Assembly: GCF_001702265.1 (NCBI RefSeq)
Contig: NZ_MAUE01000014.1
Span: 1-64,000 of the forward strand
Direction: 5' to 3'
From: Pseudomonas aylmerensis
Lineage (GTDB): Bacteria > Pseudomonadota > Gammaproteobacteria > Pseudomonadales > Pseudomonadaceae
DNA length: 64,000 nt
The position numbers and the translations under genes were made by a program. Shown here piece by piece: positions 52,252-61,600 of the stretch. The number at the start of each line of letters is the position of its first letter. The first letter of the stretch is position 1. The notes under the pieces were generated by a model, which had not been told where the DNA came from, searched no databases, and was given only the letters and a program-made list of their open reading frames with translations.

Positions 52252-53979
52252 ATGCGGCATCTGTTTACCTTTCTGCTGGTGTTGTTCGCGGGATTCGCCC
52301 AGGCCGCGCCGGGCAACCCGTTCGAGACCAAACCCGACTTCCTGCCGGTGGGCAAAGCGTTCACCTTTACCTCCGAGCGCCTGGAATCCGGTGAGACCCA
52401 GCTTTACTGGCAGATTGCCGACGGGTACTACCTGTACAAGCAGCGCATGAAATTCGATGGCCTGGCCGAACAGCCAGTGCTGCCGCAGGGCGAGGCCCAT
52501 AGCGATGAGTTCTTCGGCGAGCAGGAGGTGTATCGCCAGGGCCTGGAAGTGAAGATCCCCGCCGGCGCCACCGGCCAGGTCAAGCTCGGCTGGCAAGGCT
52601 GCGCCGATGCCGGCCTGTGCTACCCACCGCAATCGATCACTGTAGACCTGGGCGGCAACCCCGCCGTTGCCGCTACCGCCGAGGCGCAGGACCAGAGCCT
52701 GGCCAGCGGCCTGCAGCAACGCAGCCTCGGTTGGAGCCTGCTGGTGTTCTTTGGCCTCGGGCTGCTGCTCGCGTTTGCCCCCTGTTCGTTACCGATGCTG
52801 CCGATCCTCGCCGGCCTGGTGGTGGGCAGTGGCGCCAGCCCGCGTCGCGGCTTTGCCCTGGCCAGCAGCTATGTGGTGTGCATGGCCCTGGTGTATGCCG
52901 CGCTCGGCGTGTTGGCCGCCCTGCTCGGCGCCAACCTTGCCGCACTGCTGCAAACACCGTGGATCCTCGGCAGTTTCGCCGCGCTGTTCGTGATCCTCGC
53001 GCTGCCGATGTTCGGCTTCTTCGAACTGCAACTGCCGGCCTTCCTGCGTGACCGCCTCGACAACGTCAGCCGCCAGCAAAGCGGTGGCAGCCTGCTGGGC
53101 GCCGGGGTTCTCGGCGCGCTGTCGGGCCTGTTGGTGGGGCCCTGCATGACTGCGCCCCTGGCCGGCGCCCTGCTGTACATCGCCCAGAGCGGCAATGCCG
53201 TGCACGGGGGCTTGATCCTGTTCGCCATGGGCATCGGCATCGGCATTCCGCTGTTGCTGCTGGTGACCGTGGGCAACCGCTTCCTGCCCAAGCCGGGCAC
53301 CTGGATGAACGTGCTCAAGGGCGTCTTCGGCTTCCTGTTCCTGGGCACCGCGGTGCTGATGATTCGCCCGGTGGTCGACGACAGCCTGTGGATCGGCCTG
53401 TGGGGCGCACTGGCCTTGGTGATGGCTTACTGCGGCTGGACCCTGGCCCGCGAGTACGGCCTGGCTGCCAAGGTGTTCGGTGCCGGTTCGCTGGTGCTCG
53501 GCCTGTGGGGCGCGGTGCTGGTGGTGGGCGCAGCCGGTGGCAGCGATGACCTGTTCCAGCCATTGAAGGTCTACAGCGGTTCGCGAGTCGCCACCGCAAC
53601 GGACGCCCACGACGCCTTCATGACCATCAACGATCCAGCCGTGCTGCAAAGCCAGCTCGACAGCGCCAAGGCCCAGGGCCAATGGGTGCTGGTGGACTAC
53701 TACGCCGACTGGTGCGTGTCGTGCAAAGTCATGGAAAAACAGGTGTTCGGCAAACCCGAGGTCATGGCCGCCCTTAAGGATGTCCGCCTGCTGCGCCTGG
53801 ACGTCACCGCCGACAACGCCGCCAGCCGCGCGTTGCTCGGCCGCTACAAAGTGCCGGGGCCGCCGAGCTTTGTCTGGATCGGCCCCGATGGTGAGGAGCG
53901 CCGTGCCCAACGCATCACTGGCGAAGTGGACGCCGCCACTTTCCTGCAACGCTGGACCCAGACCCGGGACGCCCTCTGA
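52252..53979 (+). CDS. dsbD: Thiol:disulfide interchange protein DsbD
   Basis: Carries electrons from cytoplasmic thioredoxin to periplasmic disulfide isomerases. The 575-residue protein has a signal peptide (LFTFLLVLFAGFAQAA), an N-terminal immunoglobulin-like domain with the redox pair CADAGLC, a membrane core with cysteines in FAPCSLPMLPIL and GPCMTAPLAG, and a C-terminal thioredoxin domain with YADWCVSCK near 485. I start it at ATG 52252 with AAGG upstream; a TTG two codons earlier is less likely. The three-gene operon has overlapping ends throughout. Confidence 0.94.
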   Translation: MRHLFTFLLVLFAGFAQAAPGNPFETKPDFLPVGKAFTFTSERLESGETQLYWQIADGYYLYKQRMKFDGLAEQPVLPQGEAHSDEFFGEQEVYRQGLEVKIPAGATGQVKLGWQGCADAGLCYPPQSITVDLGGNPAVAATAEAQDQSLASGLQQRSLGWSLLVFFGLGLLLAFAPCSLPMLPILAGLVVGSGASPRRGFALASSYVVCMALVYAALGVLAALLGANLAALLQTPWILGSFAALFVILALPMFGFFELQLPAFLRDRLDNVSRQQSGGSLLGAGVLGALSGLLVGPCMTAPLAGALLYIAQSGNAVHGGLILFAMGIGIGIPLLLLVTVGNRFLPKPGTWMNVLKGVFGFLFLGTAVLMIRPVVDDSLWIGLWGALALVMAYCGWTLAREYGLAAKVFGAGSLVLGLWGAVLVVGAAGGSDDLFQPLKVYSGSRVATATDAHDAFMTINDPAVLQSQLDSAKAQGQWVLVDYYADWCVSCKVMEKQVFGKPEVMAALKDVRLLRLDVTADNAASRALLGRYKVPGPPSFVWIGPDGEERRAQRITGEVDAATFLQRWTQTRDAL

Positions 53980-54830
53980 TGCTGACCCTGACCATCGGCA
54001 CCTTCGCCATCGCCCTGAATCACATCCTGTTGATCGGCGCGCTGATTCTCGCCACCCTGGTGGGTTGGCGCGTGGCCAAGCGTGGCGGTGAAAACCCGGA
54101 ATCGGTGCTGTTCAGCCTGTTCCTGCTGGGCATGCTGGTGGCCCGCATCAGCTTTGTGCTGATGTACTGGAGTGACTACAGCAACGACTGGCTGCAGATG
54201 GTCGACCTGCGCGACGGCGGTTTCCTCGCCTGGCCTGGCGTGGTCGCACTGGTGCTCGGCGCACTGGCCTACGGCTGGCGTCGCCCGGCCCTGCGCAAGC
54301 CGCTGAGCGCCGGGGTGATCACCGGCCTGCTGTTCTGGGGCATGGCCACCCTGTCCCTGAGCCTGTACGACAAAGGCACGCAACTGCCGGACATCACCCT
54401 GCGCAATGCCAATGGCGAGGTGGTGCAACTGGCCGACTACAAGGGCGGCCCGCTGGTGATCAACCTGTGGGCCACCTGGTGCCCACCGTGCCGGCGGGAA
54501 ATGCCGGTGCTGGAACGCGCGCAACACCAACGCCCGGACGTGACCTTCCTGTTCGTCAACCAGGCTGAAAGCATGCAGAGCGTCAGCACCTTCCTCGCTA
54601 CCCAGGGCCTGACCCTCGACAACGTACTCTTCGACGCCAGCGGCCGCCTCGGCCAGGCCGTGGGCTCCATGGCACTGCCGACCACGTTGTTCTACCGGGC
54701 TGACGGACGCCTGATCAACAGCCACCTGGGCGAGTTGTCCCAGGCCAGCCTGGCCCGTGCCATGGAACCCTTCGACACCGAACCTGCCGCCATAAGGAAA
54801 CCGACATGCCCCGCCTCCGCCACCTGCTGA
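53979..54830 (+). CDS. TlpA-like thioredoxin fused to an LGT-like membrane domain
   Basis: A 283-residue protein. Residues 1-130 form about four membrane helices resembling prolipoprotein diacylglyceryl transferase (VARISFVLMYW, DLRDGGFLAWPG), but too short for a working enzyme. Residues 135-265 form a TlpA/DsbE-type thioredoxin with NLWATWCPPCRREMPVLE. It should be a membrane-held periplasmic reductase fed by DsbD. The ATG shares its first base with the dsbD stop (TGATG), and its own 3' end overlaps dsbG by 25 bases. Confidence 0.88.
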   Translation: MLTLTIGTFAIALNHILLIGALILATLVGWRVAKRGGENPESVLFSLFLLGMLVARISFVLMYWSDYSNDWLQMVDLRDGGFLAWPGVVALVLGALAYGWRRPALRKPLSAGVITGLLFWGMATLSLSLYDKGTQLPDITLRNANGEVVQLADYKGGPLVINLWATWCPPCRREMPVLERAQHQRPDVTFLFVNQAESMQSVSTFLATQGLTLDNVLFDASGRLGQAVGSMALPTTLFYRADGRLINSHLGELSQASLARAMEPFDTEPAAIRKPTCPASATC

Positions 54831-55582
54831 CCCTGCTGCCGCTGACCTTCCTGTCACTCAGCGCGACAGCCACCCTGGCCCAGGCCGAAGACTGGCCGGC
54901 ACCGATCAAGCAGATCGAGGCCAAGGGCGCCAAGATCCTCGGCAAGTTCGATGCGCCCAGTGGCCTCACCGGCTACGCCGCGCAATACCAGAATCGCGGC
55001 ATGGCGCTGTACCTGACCGCCGACGGCAAGAGCGTAATCGCCGGCAACCTGTACGACGCCCAAGGCAATGACCTGAGCAGCGCGCCCCTGGAAAAACTGG
55101 TATACGCGCCGATGGCCAAGGCAGTCTGGGCCAAGATGGAAAACAGCAGCTGGATCCAGGACGGCGACAAAAACGCGCCGCGCACCGTCTACCTGTTCAG
55201 CGACCCCAACTGTCCGTACTGCAACATGTTCTGGGAACAGGCGCGGCCATGGGTGAAAGCCGGCAAGGTGCAGTTGCGCCACATCATGGTCGGCATCATC
55301 CGCGAAGACAGCCCAGGCAAATCCGCCGCACTGTTCGCCGCCAAGGACCCGCAAAAAGCCCTGGAAGAACACGAAGCCGCCGGCAAAGCCAGCAAGTTGC
55401 AGGCGCTGGCCAAGATCCCGGCGACTATCGAAGCCAAGCTCGACGCCAACATGAAGTTGATGGATGAGCTGGAACTGTCGGCAACGCCGGCGATTTTCTA
55501 CCTGGATGACAAGGGCCAATTGCAGCAACAGCAAGGGGCGCCGTCGCCGGAGAAGTTGGTGAAGATTCTGGGGCCAAAGTAA
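54806..55582 (+). CDS. dsbG: Thiol:disulfide interchange protein DsbG
   Basis: A periplasmic disulfide isomerase/sulfenic acid reductase. The 258-residue protein has a signal peptide (LLTLLPLTFLSLSATATLAQA), an N-terminal dimer domain (to about residue 95) and a thioredoxin fold with SDPNCPYCNMFW near 131, the CPYC active site and the cis-proline Thr in SATPAIFY. DsbG is kept reduced by DsbD, which is encoded two genes upstream. AAGGAAACCG precedes the ATG, inside the previous gene. Confidence 0.93.
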   Translation: MPRLRHLLTLLPLTFLSLSATATLAQAEDWPAPIKQIEAKGAKILGKFDAPSGLTGYAAQYQNRGMALYLTADGKSVIAGNLYDAQGNDLSSAPLEKLVYAPMAKAVWAKMENSSWIQDGDKNAPRTVYLFSDPNCPYCNMFWEQARPWVKAGKVQLRHIMVGIIREDSPGKSAALFAAKDPQKALEEHEAAGKASKLQALAKIPATIEAKLDANMKLMDELELSATPAIFYLDDKGQLQQQQGAPSPEKLVKILGPK

Positions 55583-55604
55583 GCAACGCCTGGCCTGACC
55601 TCAT

Positions 55605-55644
55605 CGCCGGCAAGCCAACTCCCGTAGGAGCCGGCTTGCCGGCG
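55605..55644. repeat. Hairpin between convergent dsbG and pvdL
   Basis: CGCCGGCAAGCC (55605-55616) and GGCTTGCCGGCG (55633-55644) are perfect 12-base arms around a 16-base loop containing CCCGTAGGAG. It may end transcription from both sides. Confidence 0.8.
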
Positions 55645-55669
55645 CTGAGGCCCTGGCAGACCACAACGA

Positions 55670-58600
55670 TCAAAGCCCCTCCAGCTCCGCCATCAAATCA
55701 CTCAACCGATCCACTTTCTCCGCGCTGATCTCGTTCGCCGCCAGCCCATCAATGTACTCGGCCAGCTCCGCTACCGTGCTGCACTCGAACATGGCTCGCA
55801 GCGGTACATCGCGTTGCAGGGACTTCTGCACGCGCGAGGCAATCTGCGTGGCCAGCAACGAGTGTCCGCCCAGCTCGAAGAAGTTGTCCTGCACGCCCAC
55901 CCGCTCGACTTTCAGTACCTCGGCCCAGATGGCGGCCAGGGTGGTCTCCAGTGCGTTGCGTGGCGCCAGGTAGTCCTGGCTGTGCAACTGGCCGATTTCG
56001 AGTGCCGGCAGGGCCTTGCGGTCGAGCTTGCCGTTGGCGTTGAGCGGCAGGCGCTCGAGCCATAACCAGTGCAACGGCACCATGTATTCCGGCAGTTCGG
56101 CGCGCAGGCGTTGCTTGATGCGGTCCAGGCGTTCGCTTGAACTCAGCGCTTCATCGGCCGCCACCAGGTAGCCGACCAGATGCTTGCCGTTGACGCCTTC
56201 CTGCACGCCCACGGCGGCATCACGCACGTACGGCTGCTCGTGCAGGCGCGCTTCGATTTCACCCAGTTCGATGCGGTAACCGCGAATCTTCACCTGATGG
56301 TCGATACGCCCGACGTATTCCAGCACGCCATCACTGCGCCGACGCGCGAGGTCGCCAGTGCGGTACAGGCGCTCGCCCGGCGCGCCGAACGGGTTCGGCA
56401 CAAACACCTGGGCGGTGCGCAGCGGATCGCTGACATAACCGCGGCCCACACCGGTACCGGCCACGCACAGCTCGCCGACTGCACCTCGCGGCACCAACTC
56501 CAGCGCGCCATCGAGCAGGTACAGGCGGTTGTTGTCGGTCGGTGTACCGATCGGCAGGTAAGTGCCACGGGTCGACGCCACATCGACGCGGAAGAACGCC
56601 ACATCGTCCGAGCACTCCGCCGGCCCGTAGGCGTTCACCAGGCCAATCTGCGGGTATCGCTGCAGCCACTGGTGCGCGAGTTCCGGCGGCATCGCTTCGC
56701 CGGTCGGCAGCATCCAGCGCAGGCCGTCCAGGCTCATGCGCTCCTGGGCCAGCATGCCCTGGATCAGCGACGGCACGCTTTCCAGCACGGTAATGCCCTG
56801 GGCCTGTACATGCGCCAGCAAGCCTTGCGGATCGTGGGCAATGGTGTTCGGCACGATGTCCACCCGCGCGCCGAACAGCGGCGCGGCAAGGAACTGCCAC
56901 ACGGAAATATCGAAACTTTGCGAGGCAGTCTGGGCGATCACATCCGCCGGCCCGAGGTCCAGGTACGGCACCTTGCTCAACTGGTTGTTGAGCATGCCGC
57001 GCTGTTCGACCATCACGCCTTTGGGCAGGCCGGTGGAGCCCGAGGTGTAGATCACGTAGGCGAGGTTGTCCGCTGCGCTGTAGATACCGGGATTGGCACC
57101 ACGGCCAGGCACTTCTTCCCACACCAGCAGTTGGCAATCAAAGCCCTGCAGCAGTTCGATGGCCTGCTCGCGGCACGCCTCGGTGCACACCAGCAACGGC
57201 GTGCGGCTCAGGTCGATGATGCGGCTCAGGCGCTGGCTGGGCAGCCCCGGGTCCAGCGGCAGGTAACCGGCGCCGGCCTTGAAGCTGCCGATGATCATGC
57301 CCAGCAGGTCCAGGTTGCGCTCAGCCAGCAACGCCACCGGTTGATCCAGGCCCACACCCGCCGCGATCAACGCGTGGCCGAGGCCGTTACTGCGCCGGTT
57401 CAACTCGTCATAGGTCCACTGCTGGTCGAGGCAGCTGGCGGCAATCCGCTGCGGATGCGCGGCCACCTGCGCCTCGAACAACTCGATGTAGCTGCTCTCC
57501 AGTGGATAGGCGTGTTCGCTCTGGTTGCAGCCGTCTACCAGGAACTCGCGCTCCTGCTCGCCGATCAGCGGCAGGTCGGCCATGTCGCCATGGAAGCCCT
57601 GCACCAGCGCCAGCAGCAGGCGCTTGAATTCGCCAAGCATGCCCTGCACGGTGGTTTCATCGAAATAACGCTGGTCGTAGGACAGGTGCAAACCAAGGTC
57701 ATCCCCCGGATAACACACCGCCGTCAGCGGAAAGTTGGTGTGGGTGCGGCCGGAGTCCGAGGTGGCATTCAAGCTTTGTGCACGGTCCAGCACCGAGACT
57801 TCCACCGGAGCGTTTTCGAACACGAACAGGCTGTCGAACAGCGGTTGGCCCTTGGGCAGTTCGCTGTGTTCCTGAATAGTCACCAGCGGCAGGTATTCGT
57901 ACTCGCGCAGCTGCATATTGCTGTCGAGCAGGCCGTTCAACCACTCGCGCACGCTGCAACGCTGGCCGTCCTCGGGCAGCTTCACACGCAGCGCGATGCT
58001 GTTGATAAACAGGCCGACGGTGCGTTGCATCTCGGGCATTTCCACGGGGCGCCCGGCCACGGTGACGCCGAACAGCACGTCGCGGTCGCCGCTCAGGCGC
58101 CGCAGCACCAACGCCCAGGCTGCCTGTGCGAAGGTGTTGACGGTGAGCTGATGGGCCTGGGCCAATTCGCGCAACTGCGCGCCGTCGCGGGCATCGAGGC
58201 GGGTGTAGCAGTCGCCCACCACCATGCCGCCACTGTGACCGGCATGTTCACGCAGGAACGGCCGATCGCTCGGGATCGGCGTGGTGCGCTCGAACCCCTG
58301 CAGGTTCTGCTGCCACCACTGGCGCGCTGCGTTCAGGTTCTGGCGTTGCAGCCAGGCGATGTAGTCGCGATAACGCGGCGGCGTAGCCAGTTGCGCCTCG
58401 CGGCCTTCGCCGAGGGCCGTGTAGAGCTCAAAGAAGTCATTCATCAGCAGCGAACGACACCAGGCATCGATGAGGATGTGGTGGTTGCTCATCATGAACC
58501 AGTAGCGCGCTTCGCCGACACGGATCAGGCGCAGGTGGAACGGCGCCTGGTTGAGCAGATCGAAACCGGCTTCGCGCTCCTGCTTGAGCAACGCCTGCAG

Positions 58601-61600
58601 ACGCGGCTCCTGCTCGCTCTCCGGGTCGGTGCTCCAGTCCAGATACTCGATCGGCGTGCTGCCGGGTTTGTGGATCACTTGCAGCATGTCTTCGCCGACA
58701 TTCCAGCAGAATGACGCGCGCAACGCTTCGTGACGGGCAATCACCGCCTGCCAGGCCTGGGCGAAACGCTCGGGGTCGAGCGCGCTGTTGATGCGGTAGC
58801 GGTCCTGCATGTAGTAGAGGCCGGTGCCCGGTTCCAGCAGCGTGTGCAGCAGCAGGCCCTCCTGCATCGGGGTCAGCGGGTAGACGTCTTCGATGGCACT
58901 GGCCGGCACGGGCAACGCATCCAGTTGCGACTGGGTCAGGTGGGCCAGCGGGAAATCGGACGGGGTCAGCCCGCCCACGCAGTCCTCAAGGCAATGCGCA
59001 ACCAGGCCTTGCAGTTCGGCCAGGTAGGCATCAGCCAGCGCCTGGAGGGTCTGCGGGTCGTGGCGTTCACGGCTGAAGGTCCAGCGCAGCACCAGTTCAC
59101 CGCCGTAGACCTGGCTGTCCACGCTCAGCTCATTGGGCAGCGGCGCGTCCGGGTCATGGGCCAGGCCGGCGGACTCGTCCAGCGGATGGAACAGCGCATC
59201 GGCGCCGAAGCTCTGGTCGAACTGGCCGAGGTAGTTGAAGGTGATCGCGGCACTCGGCAACGCGGCCATGCTGCGCTTGCACAGATCATCCGCCAGGTAG
59301 CGCAGCACGCCATAGCCGAGGCCCTTGTGCGGCACGCCGCGCAGTTGCTCCTTGATCGCCTTGATCGAGTCGCCCTGCCCGGCTTGTGGGGTCAGGCGCA
59401 ATGGATAGGCACTGGTGAACCAGCCGACGCTGCGGGTCAGGTCGATGTCGTCGAACAGCGCTTCGCGACCATGCCCTTCGAGTTGGATCAGCGCCGAAGC
59501 GTGGCCACTCCAGCGGCACACCACGCGGGCCAGGGCCGTCAGCAGCAGGTCGTTGACCTGGGTGCGGTAGGCGCTCGGCGCTTGTTGCAGCAATTGGCGG
59601 GTGTGTTCGGCATCCAGGCGCACGCTGACGGTGTCGGCATCGCGGTGGCGCAGCGACCCTTGCGGGCGAGCGACCGGCAACGCCACCGCTGGGCCCGCCA
59701 ACTGGTCCTGCCACACGCGCAACTCTTCGCGCAGCGACTCGCTGCCGGCATACGCCTGCAGGCGCGCGGCCCAGTCACGCAAGGCACTGGTCTTGGCCGG
59801 CAGGTTGACGGATTGGCCGTCGCTCAGTTGCCGGTAAACGGTCTGCAAATCCTCCAGCAATACGCGCCACGACACGCCGTCCACCACCAAGTGATGGATC
59901 GCGAGCAAAAGGCGTTGCTGGCCTTGCGGGCCATCCACCAACAAGGCCCGCAGCAGCGGCCCGTGTTCGAGATCGAGGCTGCGTTGGGTGTCGGTGAACA
60001 GCGCGGTGCACTGCGCCATATCACGCACTTTCGCTTGCATCAGCACGCCGCCTTCGGGCACGGCCAGGTGTTCGGCGTGCCACTGCGCATCGCGCGGGGT
60101 GAAACTCAGGCGCAGGGCGTCGTGGTGTTCGAGCACCGCCAGCAGCGCCTGTTCAAGGCGATGGGGTTCCAGCAGTTGCAGCGGTTTGAGCAGCAAGGCC
60201 TGGTTCCAGTGCTGCCGGTTGGGAATGTCCGTATCGAAGAACCAGTGCTGGATCGGTGTCAGGCCCGAGGGCCCCGTGAGCACGCCCTGCTCGGCGATGA
60301 CCTGCTCGGAGCGCGTGGCGACGGCGGCCAGGGTTTGCACGGTCTGGTGCTGGAACAGGTCACGCGGGCTGAAGTGAATCCCGGCCTGCCGCGCGCGGCT
60401 GACCACCTGGATCGACAGGATCGAGTCGCCGCCCAGTTCAAAGAAGTTATCGTCCAGGCCCACCTGTTGCACGTTCAACACCGCGCACCAGATGGCGGCC
60501 AGGGTCTGTTCCAGCTCGTTGCGCGGCGCCACGTACTGTTGGCGGTTGGCCTCGGGGTCGGGTTGCGGCAAGGCGCGGCGGTCGAGTTTGCCATTGGCGG
60601 TCAGCGGCATGCTGTCCAGCACGATCAGGTGCGCGGGCACCATGTAGTCCGGCAACTGCGCCTTGAGGTGCGCCTTCAGCGCGTCACGCAAGGTGCCCTG
60701 GTCGGCGTCGCTGACCAGGTACGCCACCAGTTGCTTGCCGCTCGGCGAATCCAGCGCCAGCACCACCGCTTCGCGCACGGCTTCGTGTTCCAGCAGGCGG
60801 GTTTCGATCTCGCCCAGCTCGATGCGGAAACCACGAATCTTCACTTGATGGTCGATGCGCCCGAGGTACTCCACCAGGCCATCGGCGCGTTGCCGAACCA
60901 GGTCGCCGGTGCGATACAGACGCCCACCGCTGGCCGCAAACGGATCCGCGACGAACCGCTCGGCGGTCATGCCTGGACGCTCGTGATACCCCTGGGCCAG
61001 GCCGGCACCGCCGACGTACAACTCGCCGGTCGCACCCTGTGGCACCAACGCCAGGTCGGCGTCGAGAATGTAGGCCACGCGGTCACCGATAATGCTGCCG
61101 ATCGGCACGCTGGCCGCGCCCTCCTCCACGTGCTGCGGCGCCAGGCTGGCGAGCGGCATCACCACGGTTTCGGTCGGGCCATAGGCGTTGAAAAACACGT
61201 CGGGCTGGAACGCTGCGCGGATGCGCTGCAGGTGCTCGCCGGTGAGGGCCTCGCCACCGGTGATGCACATGCGCACCGGCAGCGTCTGGTGTTGGGTCGC
61301 CAGCCATTGCGCCAACTGGCTGCCATAACTCGGGGTGAAACCGAGGATGTTGATACGATGGGTGCGGATCAGCGCGCAGATTTCCTCCGCATCCCACTGG
61401 CCCTGGGCACGCAACACCACCTGCGCGCCGCTGAGCAGCGGCACCAGCAGGCGCTCGGTGGCGGCGTCGAAGTTGATCGAATAGAAATGCAGCTCGCAGT
61501 CATCCGGGCGCATGCCGAAGCGCTCGATCACCGCCTGGCAGTGCATGGCGATTTCACCGTGGGCGACCACCACGCCTTTCGGCTTGCCGGTGGAGCCGGA

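Noticed and set aside
56180..58714. Plus-strand open frame of 844 codons
   Set aside because: Antisense shadow of pvdL, with the same composition bias and no ribosome site of note.
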